Shown: positions 1-5,736, counted from the first letter of the stretch. The stretch is DNA of 9,357 nt from Euzebyaceae bacterium (GCA_013698135.1 JACCVM010000089.1:1-9357); one strand, 5' to 3'. Translations and numbers: made by a program. The notes: generated by a model from the sequence alone, not told the origin.

Positions 1-466
1 ACCACACTCCGGGCTTCGGCAAGACACCGAGCCGCGCGTCGAGCCATGCCTCGAACTCGGCGGCCATCCGAGGCTGGTCCGCAAACTCCAGCAGATCCGG
101 GACCAGCGCGTCGGCGTCACCGATGGACAACCCGGTCGCCGTGAAGCGGCGATCATGGAGCCGGGCGGCACGCAGCGTCGGCTGCATTGCCTCATGGAAG
201 ACCGGATAGTCGTCGGCGTGCACCGCATGCAAGGTGATCCGCATCAGCGTCGCCTTGACGACGGTGTGGCCGGCGAAGGCAGCGTCGAGGTCGACCGGGT
301 CGAAGTCGGTGAGCCGGTTCCACAGCGCGAGGTACGGCGAGGCGGCCTGCTGCGCCTGCAGGGCGACCACACGACGGACCGCGTCAACGACGCCCAGGAA
401 CTCCCGCCGCAGGAGCAGCTGCCGACCGAGGGTGGCTCGGTTGAGTTCCCGTGCGGTGATCCTCAT
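1..466 (-). CDS. AlkZ/YcaQ-like winged-helix protein (HTH_42), 3' end missing
   Basis: The 155 visible N-terminal residues read MRITARELNRATLGRQLLL and continue through a helix-rich region without a stop to the left edge. This is the signature of the HTH_42 / winged-helix DNA-binding family that contains the DNA glycosylases AlkZ and YcaQ, which remove alkylated bases or unhook interstrand crosslinks. Residues 36-45 are LQAQQAASPY, so Q37-A38-Q39 sits where AlkZ carries its catalytic Gln-x-Gln pair; YcaQ-type members have Gln-x-Asp. The block VVKATLMRITLHAVHADDY (about 72-90) is also typical. The full family length is near 350-400 residues, so roughly 200 are outside the window. The start is well fixed: an in-frame TGA lies six codons upstream of this ATG. 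No Shine-Dalgarno is seen; GACAGT lies six bases before the ATG, a weak fit to the leaderless pattern of other genes here. Glycosylase activity is inferred; many relatives are uncharacterised. Confidence 0.85.
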   Translation of the reverse strand, partial: MRITARELNRATLGRQLLLRREFLGVVDAVRRVVALQAQQAASPYLALWNRLTDFDPVDLDAAFAGHTVVKATLMRITLHAVHADDYPVFHEAMQPTLRAARLHDRRFTATGLSIGDADALVPDLLEFADQPRMAAEFEAWLDARLGVLPKPGVW

Positions 467-557
467 GCCGGAACTGTCGCGTCAATTGGTGCGCACCGCT
501 ATCCGCGGCATGAGCGTGCCTTGCCTTGAGGCGCTGACCGTTGCAGGGAAGGTACGC

Positions 558-1208
558 TCAGTCGCGGCCCATCCAGGTGGCCACGTCGACCTCGTTGCCC
601 TCGGCGTCGGCCAGAGTCCACCAGGCCGGCGCGTACTGGTCAGTCACCAGGTGGCCGCCGGCGGCGATCGCTGCCGCGACGCGCGCCTCGGCCTGGTCGT
701 GCGGCACGGAGACGTCGACGTGGATGCGGTTGCGCTGCGGGCGCGCCGCGTCCATGTCCTGGAACCAGATCGACGGCCCGCGGCCGTGGGGGTCGACCAG
801 GTCCTCGTCACCCACCTGCTGGTATCCGAGCACGGCCCGCCAGAACGGCAGCACCTCGAGGCCGACGAGCGCGTCGATCGCCACCTGGATCACCTGTACG
901 GCGGTCGGATCGGCGGGCACGTCCAGCTCGCGGGCTGCCGCAGAGATCTGCCGGGCCAGCGTGACGTCGCGCTCGCTCAGCCCGCCGATGCCGTGCGTGC
1001 TCAGACGCACCGTCACGCCCTCGTAGCGCAGGTCGACGTCGGGGTGGTGGTTCGCGGCGTCGGCCAGCCTGCCGATCGCGCCCACCAGCGCGACGCCCGC
1101 CACGAATGACCCGGTGCGAAAGTGCGCGCACGCACCTTCGAACAGCACCCGCCAGTCCTCGACGCCGACGGCCTCGTGGAACTGCTGCGGCGTGATCCTC
1201 TCGGTCAT
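558..1208 (-). CDS. Pterin-4a-carbinolamine dehydratase / VOC (glyoxalase) fusion protein
   Basis: A 216-residue two-domain protein. Residues 1-~92 match pterin-4a-carbinolamine dehydratase (PCD/DCoH/PhhB), which recycles the oxidised pterin cofactor of aromatic amino acid hydroxylases. H54-H55-P56, H72, R80 and D81 reproduce the spacing of the human active-site residues His61, His62, His79, Arg87 and Asp88, and the block LSTHGIGGLSERD is typical. Residues ~105-215 form one glyoxalase/VOC module (Glyoxalase_6-like), with PFWRAVLGY, a RIHVDVSV strand, and the terminal WTLADAEGNEVDV strand that often carries metal ligands. VOC domains hold a divalent metal and act as lyases, dioxygenases or resistance proteins; the substrate here is unknown. 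No hydroxylase gene is in the window. The start is supported by a TACGTT -10 box six bases before the ATG, implying a leaderless message. Both domains look intact. Whether the first is still a dehydratase or only a dimerisation module is open. Confidence 0.9.
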   Translation of the reverse strand: MTERITPQQFHEAVGVEDWRVLFEGACAHFRTGSFVAGVALVGAIGRLADAANHHPDVDLRYEGVTVRLSTHGIGGLSERDVTLARQISAAARELDVPADPTAVQVIQVAIDALVGLEVLPFWRAVLGYQQVGDEDLVDPHGRGPSIWFQDMDAARPQRNRIHVDVSVPHDQAEARVAAAIAAGGHLVTDQYAPAWWTLADAEGNEVDVATWMGRD

Positions 1209-1214
1209 GCCCTC

Positions 1215-1220
1215 AACGTA
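1215..1220 (-). promoter_or_regulatory. -10 box TACGTT of the PCD-VOC gene (leaderless)
   Basis: TACGTT on the minus strand ends six bases (GAGGGC) before the ATG, so transcription would begin at or next to the A of the start codon. No convincing -35 box is seen. The same hexamer occurs at 3726-3731 before the Nudix gene. This is a sequence pattern match, not a mapped start site. Confidence 0.5.
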
Positions 1221-1433
1221 ACGCTGTGCGTGTGCACGTGCCTGCCCGACCTCTGCCGGCGCCGTTCTCGGTGAACTTCGTTCGCGTCCCCTACGACATT
1301 GAGGTCGAGATCTCCGTCACCCGGGAGCTGGGTAACCCATCCTGTATGCCGTCGAGTGCGGTCCCAGCCCACCCTGCTGTGAGCGCGGGCGGAGTAGCGA
1401 GCCCGGCCGCACACGGCTCTCGTGGTCGGTCCG

Positions 1434-2144
1434 TCAGGACCCGGATGCGCCTTGCGCGACGTCGCCGATGACCGCGGCGAGCTCGTGCGGGCGCGACCAC
1501 ATCGGCCAGTGGCTCGTCGGCAGGTCGACGTAGGTCACGTCGTGCAGCTCGGCCAGGCCGCCCAGCCACGCATAGCCCTCCTTGACGGCGTCCTTGACCT
1601 GCTCGGACGTGTACCCCGTGCACACGACCGTGCTCGGCACGTCCAAGCGCGCGTCGTTGGTCAGCACGGGCCCCTCGCGCAGCGCGGCACCCGGCTCGGG
1701 AACGGCTCGCCGCCGGAACGTCTCGAGCTGCTCCTCGGTGAGCCCGTCGAGGTTCTCCTCTTCCTCGAGCTCCTCCCGCGAGGGCAGCGGCACCTCGACC
1801 GCGGTGAGGTCGGGGTTGAGCGCGCCCGTCGCCGGGCCGGAGTCGACGTAGACCATCGCCGCGATCTGCTCCGGGATGCGGTCGGAGACCGCATAGCCGG
1901 GGACCCCAGCCGCGCTGTGCATGGCGAGCACGACAGGAGGCCCCGCCGCCGCCACCGCCTCGCAGATCGCGTCGACGTGGTCGGCGAGCGTGATCGAGGA
2001 CCGGTCGGCGTCAGCCGACTCGAGACCGGGTAGCGTCACCGCCGTGACGTCGTGCCCGTCGGCGCGCAGGGCGGCGGCGACCTCGTCCTAGGCCCACGCG
2101 CCGAGCCAGAACCCAGGAACCAGGACAATCGCTGTGGTGTTCAT
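1434..2144 (-). pseudogene. Alpha/beta hydrolase interrupted by in-frame TAG at codon 19
   Basis: From ATG 2144 the frame reads MNTTAIVLVPGFWLGAWA, then TAG (2088-2090), then DEVAAALRADGHDVTAVTLPGL and on to a TGA at 1434-1436, 236 codons in all. Frame and homology continue across the stop. Family members usually have a tryptophan in the GAWAW segment at this place, so TGG to TAG is one base change. The fold is the alpha/beta hydrolase of esterase type (Abhydrolase_6): oxyanion-hole region VLVPGFW, nucleophile Ser77 in AMHSAAG, and probable catalytic His212 in SHWPMW. Everything after the stop looks conserved and undamaged, so the lesion is recent or is a sequencing error. A GTG at 2039 could restart translation, but that product would lack the first strand and the oxyanion hole, and no ribosome site precedes it. 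An intact enzyme would be a small soluble esterase or lactonase of unknown substrate. Confidence 0.8.
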
Positions 2145-2154
2145 GGGTGACGTG

Positions 2155-2239
2155 CATAATCTCCATTATGTAAACCGGCGCGCCAGCGACCGTTTTGTGG
2201 TCGCCTACCGGACCCACCGTCCGGTGGACGTCCACAAAA
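2155..2239. repeat. Dense cluster of palindromes between vapC and the hydrolase
   Basis: In 85 bases lie CATAAT-CTCC-ATTATG (2155-2170), GGCGCGCC (2177-2184), GCGACC-7-GGTCGC (2186-2204), CCGGAC-CCACC-GTCCGG (2208-2224) and the perfect palindrome GTGGACGTCCAC (2224-2235). An outer pair, TTTTGTGG (2193-2200) and CCACAAAA (2232-2239), encloses the CCGGAC stem with seven unpaired bases on each side. Some of these stems exclude each other. The part next to vapC could end its transcript, although no T-run follows. The AT-rich 2155-2170 element lies 11 bases before the hydrolase ATG and looks like a TetR- or MarR-type operator or a -10 region. The role is inferred from structure only. Confidence 0.5.
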
Positions 2240-2256
2240 TGCGCGTTCCATGGCAC

Positions 2257-2652
2257 CTACTCGCCCACCGGCCAGTACTCGACCGCCACCTCGGACATCG
2301 GGAAGTGCCGCGGGTTACCAGTCGCGAGCCGTGCGCCGACTGCCAGCGCCGCGGCCGCTACCAGGCAGTCGGCCTGGCTCAACGTCGTGCCCTGCGCCGC
2401 GAAGCGCTGACGCCAATGACCCGCCTGCCAGCCTTCTTCCATGGTCAACGCCACCGTTCGCAACCCACCCAGTAACCGGCGGGCCACCTGCTGTTCGTGC
2501 CCGCGGAGGCCGCGCCGAACCTCCTCGGCGTTGACGGCGCAGATGTACGGCTGGTCGCCGGCCGCTCGCAGGCCCAGTAGCCGCTGCGTGGCCGGCCGTC
2601 CACGCAGTGCGTCAATGAGCACTGTCGTATCCAGCAGGACCGCGCCCATCAC
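2257..2652 (-). CDS. vapC: VapC-type PIN-domain ribonuclease toxin
   Basis: A 131-residue PIN domain, the usual VapC length. VapC toxins are Mg-dependent ribonucleases that cut tRNA or rRNA and stop translation when released from VapB. Visible acidic site residues are D8 (LLDTTVLID), E44 (NAEEVRRGL) and D95 (LSQADCLVAAAAL). The C-terminal motif is ATGNPRHF with N113; many relatives have Asp where H116 stands, so the fourth acidic position is replaced. The ATG overlaps the vapB stop as ATGA (2649-2652), indicating one transcript and translational coupling. A second ATG follows directly and could also be used. The gene looks intact. Its RNA target cannot be told from the sequence. Confidence 0.92.
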   Translation of the reverse strand: MMGAVLLDTTVLIDALRGRPATQRLLGLRAAGDQPYICAVNAEEVRRGLRGHEQQVARRLLGGLRTVALTMEEGWQAGHWRQRFAAQGTTLSQADCLVAAAALAVGARLATGNPRHFPMSEVAVEYWPVGE

Positions 2653-2888
2653 CCCACCCTCTGCGCATCAGCAGTCCGCTGCGAGGCCACCCACCGCGCC
2701 GCGTCGTCGTCCCAGTCGTGCCCGTGACCCTCGATGCCACCCAGCGCCGCGGTGATGTCGTCCCAGCGGCGTTCATCCTCCAACGCACGAGCAACGGCGG
2801 CGGCGATGAAGCGGCTGCGCTGTCGCGCCCCCACCCGCTCATCCAGTTGGGCGACCAGCCGGTCCTTCAGCGTAATGTGCAATCGCAT
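2649..2888 (-). CDS. vapB: VapB-type ribbon-helix-helix antitoxin
   Basis: A 79-residue antitoxin for the VapC encoded immediately downstream, with which it overlaps by four bases. The first ~45 residues, beginning MRLHITLKDRLVAQLDERV and including RSRFIAAAVARAL, form a ribbon-helix-helix DNA-binding fold (strand, helix, helix). The tail after about residue 45 (WDDITAALGGIEGHGHDWDDD) is acidic with tryptophans, as in tails that wrap the toxin and block its active site. Three in-frame ATGs are possible: 2906, 2894 and 2888. I chose 2888 because TATCTT (2895-2900) lies six bases before it, giving a leaderless start like other genes here; the 2894 ATG abuts that box and the 2906 ATG lies upstream of it. 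If the promoter is elsewhere, the longer forms (81 or 85 residues) are possible. The VapBC complex probably represses its own promoter. Confidence 0.88.
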   Translation of the reverse strand: MRLHITLKDRLVAQLDERVGARQRSRFIAAAVARALEDERRWDDITAALGGIEGHGHDWDDDAARWVASQRTADAQRVG

Positions 2889-2894
2889 GGCCAT

Positions 2895-2900
2895 AAGATA
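2895..2900 (-). promoter_or_regulatory. -10 box TATCTT of vapBC
   Basis: TATCTT on the minus strand ends six bases before ATG 2888, the geometry of a leaderless promoter. No clear -35 is present. It faces the + strand TACCAT box of the neighbouring antitoxin remnant 37 bases away. Confidence 0.4.
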
Positions 2901-2920
2901 GCCCATTGAGAGGGCGGCCC

Positions 2921-2940
2921 CGCCATACAGAGCGGCATAC
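2921..2940. repeat. Direct repeat in the divergent antitoxin spacer (possible RHH operator)
   Basis: CGCCATAC (2921-2928) and CGGCATAC (2933-2940) agree at 7 of 8 positions with a 12-base period, and the second copy enters the TACCAT -10 box. Tandem short half-sites are common operators of ribbon-helix-helix repressors such as VapB. The spacer is also bracketed by a 10-base inverted repeat: GCATGGCCAT at 2885-2894 and ATGGCCATGC at 2951-2960, each covering the start region of one antitoxin gene. Confidence 0.35.
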
Positions 2941-2943
2941 CAT
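2938..2943 (+). promoter_or_regulatory. -10 box TACCAT of the orphan antitoxin gene
   Basis: TACCAT followed by seven bases and ATG 2951. The GHKL ATPase gene has the same hexamer and the same spacing (3766-3771, ATG 3779). It supports a leaderless start at 2951. Confidence 0.4.
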
Positions 2944-2950
2944 CGCGGCC

Positions 2951-3157
2951 ATGGCCATGCAGCGCTTCCAGATGATGCTCGACGACGAGCGCGACGACGA
3001 GTTGGCCCGGCGTGCGGCGCAAGAGGGCGTTTCCAAGGCCGGTTCTCTACGGTCCCGCGGCCGTGCCGAGCAACCCCCGGTGAGCTTCGTCGACATCTTC
3101 TTGTTCGCCTGGCAGGTCGCCACTGACGTCAATCACGCCGCTGTTCGCCGGACCTAG
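2951..3157 (+). CDS. Orphan VapB-like RHH antitoxin, probably degraded
   Basis: A 68-residue frame whose first ~33 residues, from MAMQRFQMMLDDERDDEL through ARRAAQEGVSKA, match the strand and first helix of VapB-type ribbon-helix-helix antitoxins. After VSKA the expected second helix (pattern xLIRRxV) is poorly matched: the sequence runs GSLRSRGRAEQPP and then an unrelated tail, VSFVDIFLFAWQVATDVNH. The other two forward frames offer no better continuation. No toxin gene follows; the frame ends ten bases before the end of the convergent Nudix gene. The start at 2951 fits a TACCAT box seven bases upstream; an in-frame ATG at 2906 would add 15 residues unlike the family. It is most simply a remnant of a second TA pair that lost its toxin. 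A short free-standing antitoxin acting on the neighbouring VapC is an alternative. Confidence 0.5.
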   Translation: MAMQRFQMMLDDERDDELARRAAQEGVSKAGSLRSRGRAEQPPVSFVDIFLFAWQVATDVNHAAVRRT

Positions 3158-3166
3158 CGTCCTTAC

Positions 3167-3685
3167 CTACGGGTCCCACGCCAGCACCACGGGGACGGCA
3201 GGGCGCTCACCGGCCAGCAAGCGGCCCAGCAGCCAGCCCAACCGCGGCGGGAAGACCAACTCACGAGTGGCGGCCAGCTCCTCCGGCGACCACCAGTGGT
3301 GACCGATCACCACCTCGCGCTCCAGGTCGGTGAACGCCGCGGTGTCCACCTCGTGAGCCGACACCTGCAGGAAGTAGTAGGTCTCGCGCTGGTGGTAGGC
3401 CACGCCTCCGAGCAGCAGCGGGCCGTGGCTGACGGCCACCGGGTCACCGAGGCTGTCGGGCGACACCCGCAGACCCGTCTCCTCCTCCAGCTCCCGCACG
3501 GCGGCGTCGAGCAGCCCCTCCCCCGCCTCCACGCCTCCTCCCGGCGGATACCAGATGCGCCGGCGAACGCCGTCCAGCGTCGTCTCGATCGCGTGGAACA
3601 GCAGGGTGGCTTCATGGGAGTTGACCAGTAGCACCTTGGCCGAGGGCCGGTCGGGCAGCGGCGCTGACAGATCCGAGCCGGTCAC
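3167..3685 (-). CDS. Nudix hydrolase
   Basis: A 172-residue Nudix enzyme; the family hydrolyses nucleoside diphosphates linked to another group (oxidised dNTPs, sugar nucleotides, ADP-ribose, dinucleotide polyphosphates) with Mg. The 23-residue Nudix box is complete at G50-L72: G50, E56, R64-E65-L66, E68-E69 and G71-L72 fit GX5EX7REUXEEXGU exactly. The preceding RRIWYPPGGGVEAGE and the later YYFLQV and HHWWSPEEL segments are typical of MutT-like members. The frame stays open far upstream on this strand, antisense to the ATPase gene, but that is a shadow. I placed the start at GTG 3683-3685 because AAGGAG (3692-3697) lies six bases before it and homology begins just after. A TACGTT -10 box (3726-3731) gives a leader of about 34 bases. 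Divergent from the GHKL ATPase gene. The substrate is unknown. Confidence 0.88.
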   Translation of the reverse strand: MTGSDLSAPLPDRPSAKVLLVNSHEATLLFHAIETTLDGVRRRIWYPPGGGVEAGEGLLDAAVRELEEETGLRVSPDSLGDPVAVSHGPLLLGGVAYHQRETYYFLQVSAHEVDTAAFTDLEREVVIGHHWWSPEELAATRELVFPPRLGWLLGRLLAGERPAVPVVLAWDP

Positions 3686-3725
3686 CAGCCGCTCCTTCGC
3701 GCCACGCGAGCTCCTCCACCGCGGC

Positions 3726-3731
3726 AACGTA
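3726..3731 (-). promoter_or_regulatory. -10 box TACGTT of the Nudix gene
   Basis: Same hexamer as before the PCD-VOC gene. Here it lies about 40 bases from the GTG, leaving room for the AAGGAG ribosome site at 3692-3697. Its position, 34 bases from the opposing TACCAT box at 3766-3771, makes 3686-3778 a compact divergent promoter region. Confidence 0.4.
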
Positions 3732-3765
3732 GCGTCTGCCCGGGCGGTGGGCGCCGCGGCTGGCC

Positions 3766-3771
3766 TACCAT
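3766..3771 (+). promoter_or_regulatory. -10 box TACCAT of the GHKL ATPase gene (leaderless)
   Basis: TACCAT is followed by GCCGCCC (seven bases) and ATG 3779. The alternative ATG at 3770 overlaps the hexamer and so could not be in a transcript from it. No -35 match is visible. Confidence 0.45.
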
Positions 3772-3778
3772 GCCGCCC

Positions 3779-5320
3779 ATGCCCGCCGAGAAGGTCGCCC
3801 TGCGCATCCGCAACGTGGCCAAGGCGGTGCTCGTCACCGGGCAGGCCTACCAGGAACCCAAAGACGCGCTCAACGAGTTCGTGTCCAACGCCGCCGACGA
3901 GTACGCCGAGACCGACCTTCGGGGTGGCCGGATCCGGGTCATCCTGCGCCGGCGCGGCAAACGCCCCTTCGTGGCCATCGCCGACGACGGCCGAGGGATG
4001 GACGCCGACCGGCTCCGGGAGGTGGCCCGCAGCCTGTTTGAGTCCGGCAAGGTCGGCGACGACCGCACCCTGGGCGAGAAAGCCATTGGGCTGCTGGCCT
4101 TCCAGCAACTTGGTGCCCGCTGCGAGATCGTCAGCCGCGCGACCGGCTTGGGCCGCACTTGCGCGCTGCGCCTGGAGCGCGGCAGCCGCCACGCCATGCT
4201 GGAGCCCAACGAGCGTCGCAGCAGCCGGCGCCGGGACGCGCCGGGCACCACCGTCTACGTGCTCGACTTGGATCCCGACGTCCTGCGCGTGCTTACCCAG
4301 CGCAAGGTCGTCGACTACCTGCGCCGCCGCCGAGGGGCGGCCTTGGCGCGCGGCGACTACTCGATCAGCGTCGAGGAAGGCCGCTCGGCCGAGCTGGTCG
4401 TCCCCGAAGAGCCCGACGGCATCCGTCTGCAGATACCCGCGCAGCCGACCCTGTGGGGGCGCATCGAGTTCTCACTGTACGTCGCGCCGCAGTCCGACCG
4501 GCGCCGTCGGGTCGCGGTGGCCGCCCGCGCCGGCACCACGATCATCGACGACCTGACCGAGTTGGAGGAGTTCGACCGCCTGCCGTGGTCATCCGACCAG
4601 CTGTCCGGCCTCGTCGCGTTCGAGGGTTTGCAGTCCACGGCGGGGCGCCGTGCCATTCTGCGCGACCGCGAGGCATTCCCGGTGTTCCTGGATGCCATGG
4701 CGGCCGTCGAACCGCTGGTCGAGCGGACTCTGGAAAGGGTGGCAAGGGCCGTCGACACCGAGCAGGCGGAGCGTCTCGCCGGCACGCTGCGGCGTGTGTT
4801 CGGGCGGGTCCTCAAGGAACTGGCCGACCTGGACAACCCAATGCGCAGCGCCCTGGGCAGCGAGCCGGGCGAGGGGGGCCTGCTCAGCGCAACCGACCCC
4901 GCGGCGTCGCCATCGGGCGGCCGCAACGGCAACGCTGCCACCGACGACGAGCTGCCCAGCATCGCCGAACCTGCACCGGCGCACCCGCGCGCCGAAGCCG
5001 ACCACGACGATCCTGACGACCTGTCGGCGCGACCCGACCGTGCCCGCAGCCGTTCGCTGCCCAGCGTGGAGCCCGACCCGGATCCCGGCGAGGCCCGCTC
5101 CCGCTTCGACGCCGATGCCGGGGTGGTGCTCTACAACGACCGTCATCCCGACTTCTTGCTGGTCAAGGACGACGAGGCCGGCCTGCTGGACTACCTGGCC
5201 ACCCTGGTCGCCAAGGAGTACGTCGTCTACAACAACCCGCGCGCGGCCGCCGTCGAACTCAGCGAGGAGCTGGTGCGGATGCTGGTGCGCGTCCGCCGCC
5301 ACCTCCCCCGTCGTCGCTGA
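3779..5320 (+). CDS. GHKL ATPase, MORC/MutL/HSP90-like, stand-alone
   Basis: A 513-residue protein with an N-terminal GHKL (Bergerat) ATP-binding domain. N box: E33-x3-N37 in NEFVSNAADEYAET. G1 box: D69-D70-G71-R72-G73-M74. G2 region: G99-E-K-A-I-G104 (LGEKAIGLLAF). Catalytic Glu and Mg-binding Asn are present, so ATP hydrolysis is likely. Residues ~110-340 are a second alpha/beta region of transducer type (strands such as GTTVYVLDLD and IEFSLYVAP). Residues ~365-435 are a Pro/Asp/Ser-rich, probably disordered linker. The last ~70 residues form a compact C-terminal domain (VVLYNDRHPDFLLV, then LLDYLATLVAKEYVVYNN) ending in basic RVRRHLPRRR. No kinase phosphoacceptor domain, receiver or TM segment is seen, so it is not an ordinary sensor kinase. 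The order resembles prokaryotic MORC/MutL-like ATPases, which are linked to DNA modification and defence; the role here is inferred. Start chosen from the TACCAT box; ATG 3770 would add MPP. Confidence 0.82.
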   Translation: MPAEKVALRIRNVAKAVLVTGQAYQEPKDALNEFVSNAADEYAETDLRGGRIRVILRRRGKRPFVAIADDGRGMDADRLREVARSLFESGKVGDDRTLGEKAIGLLAFQQLGARCEIVSRATGLGRTCALRLERGSRHAMLEPNERRSSRRRDAPGTTVYVLDLDPDVLRVLTQRKVVDYLRRRRGAALARGDYSISVEEGRSAELVVPEEPDGIRLQIPAQPTLWGRIEFSLYVAPQSDRRRRVAVAARAGTTIIDDLTELEEFDRLPWSSDQLSGLVAFEGLQSTAGRRAILRDREAFPVFLDAMAAVEPLVERTLERVARAVDTEQAERLAGTLRRVFGRVLKELADLDNPMRSALGSEPGEGGLLSATDPAASPSGGRNGNAATDDELPSIAEPAPAHPRAEADHDDPDDLSARPDRARSRSLPSVEPDPDPGEARSRFDADAGVVLYNDRHPDFLLVKDDEAGLLDYLATLVAKEYVVYNNPRAAAVELSEELVRMLVRVRRHLPRRR

Positions 5321-5335
5321 GGGCTCGGCCCGTCG

Positions 5336-5656
5336 CTACTGCCGTCTCGGCGGGATCGACAGGCGCTGCCCCAAGGTGAGCGCGTCGGGATCGTCGAGGT
5401 CGTTGGCTTCCACCAACGCGTCCACCGTGGTTTCGAAGCGCACCGCGATCGCCGACAAGGTGTCGCCCTCCTGCACGCGGTAGCTGCGAGGCCGGTCAGC
5501 TCGGGACGGCTGCGGTGCCTCCGTCTCGGTCGCGGTCGGCTCGGACGGCTCGGACGATGCCGCTTCACTGGGAGGCGCTGCGGCAGGATCCTCACCGCCG
5601 CAGCTAGCCAGGGACAGCACGAACGCAGTGGACAGCGCCAGCGTCTTCCATTCCAT
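5336..5656 (-). CDS. LysM-domain lipoprotein
   Basis: A 106-residue secreted lipoprotein. Residues 1-18 are a short signal peptide (positive K4, hydrophobic LALSTAFVLSL) ending in the lipobox LASC, with C19 as the lipidated residue. Residues ~22-57 are a Ser/Pro/Glu/Thr-rich spacer. Residues 59-103 are one LysM domain (YRVQEGDTLSAIAVRF, then LTLGQRLSIPP), which binds N-acetylglucosamine in peptidoglycan. The protein therefore probably sits on the outer face of the membrane and touches the wall; no enzymatic domain is attached. GGAGG (5665-5669) lies eight bases before ATG 5656; the GTG at 5665 would overlap this site, so I chose the ATG. Its end is 15 bases from the end of the convergent ATPase gene. 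It could be an anchor or spacing protein, or a partner of a wall hydrolase encoded elsewhere. Confidence 0.87.
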   Translation of the reverse strand: MEWKTLALSTAFVLSLASCGGEDPAAAPPSEAASSEPSEPTATETEAPQPSRADRPRSYRVQEGDTLSAIAVRFETTVDALVEANDLDDPDALTLGQRLSIPPRRQ

Positions 5657-5736
5657 GGTCACCACCTCCGGCTCATCCTGCCCTACGGGCGGGGTGAGAT
5701 GTCGTAGGTGCGACCGCCCAAGATCGGCCGCCGGGC

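Noticed and set aside
155..1109. Overlapping plus-strand frames opposite the AlkZ-like and PCD-VOC genes
   Set aside because: Arg/Val/Gly-rich translations with no family likeness, lying opposite confident genes.
1226..1471. 81-codon plus-strand frame with GTG start
   Set aside because: No ribosome site, no recognisable domain, Arg-rich end, and it overlaps the hydrolase 3' end.
2088..2090. Amber readthrough or recoding of the hydrolase TAG
   Set aside because: No pyrrolysine-type context or nearby recoding element is visible; a plain nonsense mutation or read error is simpler.
3686..4192. N-terminal extension of the Nudix frame by 169 codons
   Set aside because: The extension is antisense to the GHKL ATPase catalytic domain, and a good ribosome site marks GTG 3685 as the start.
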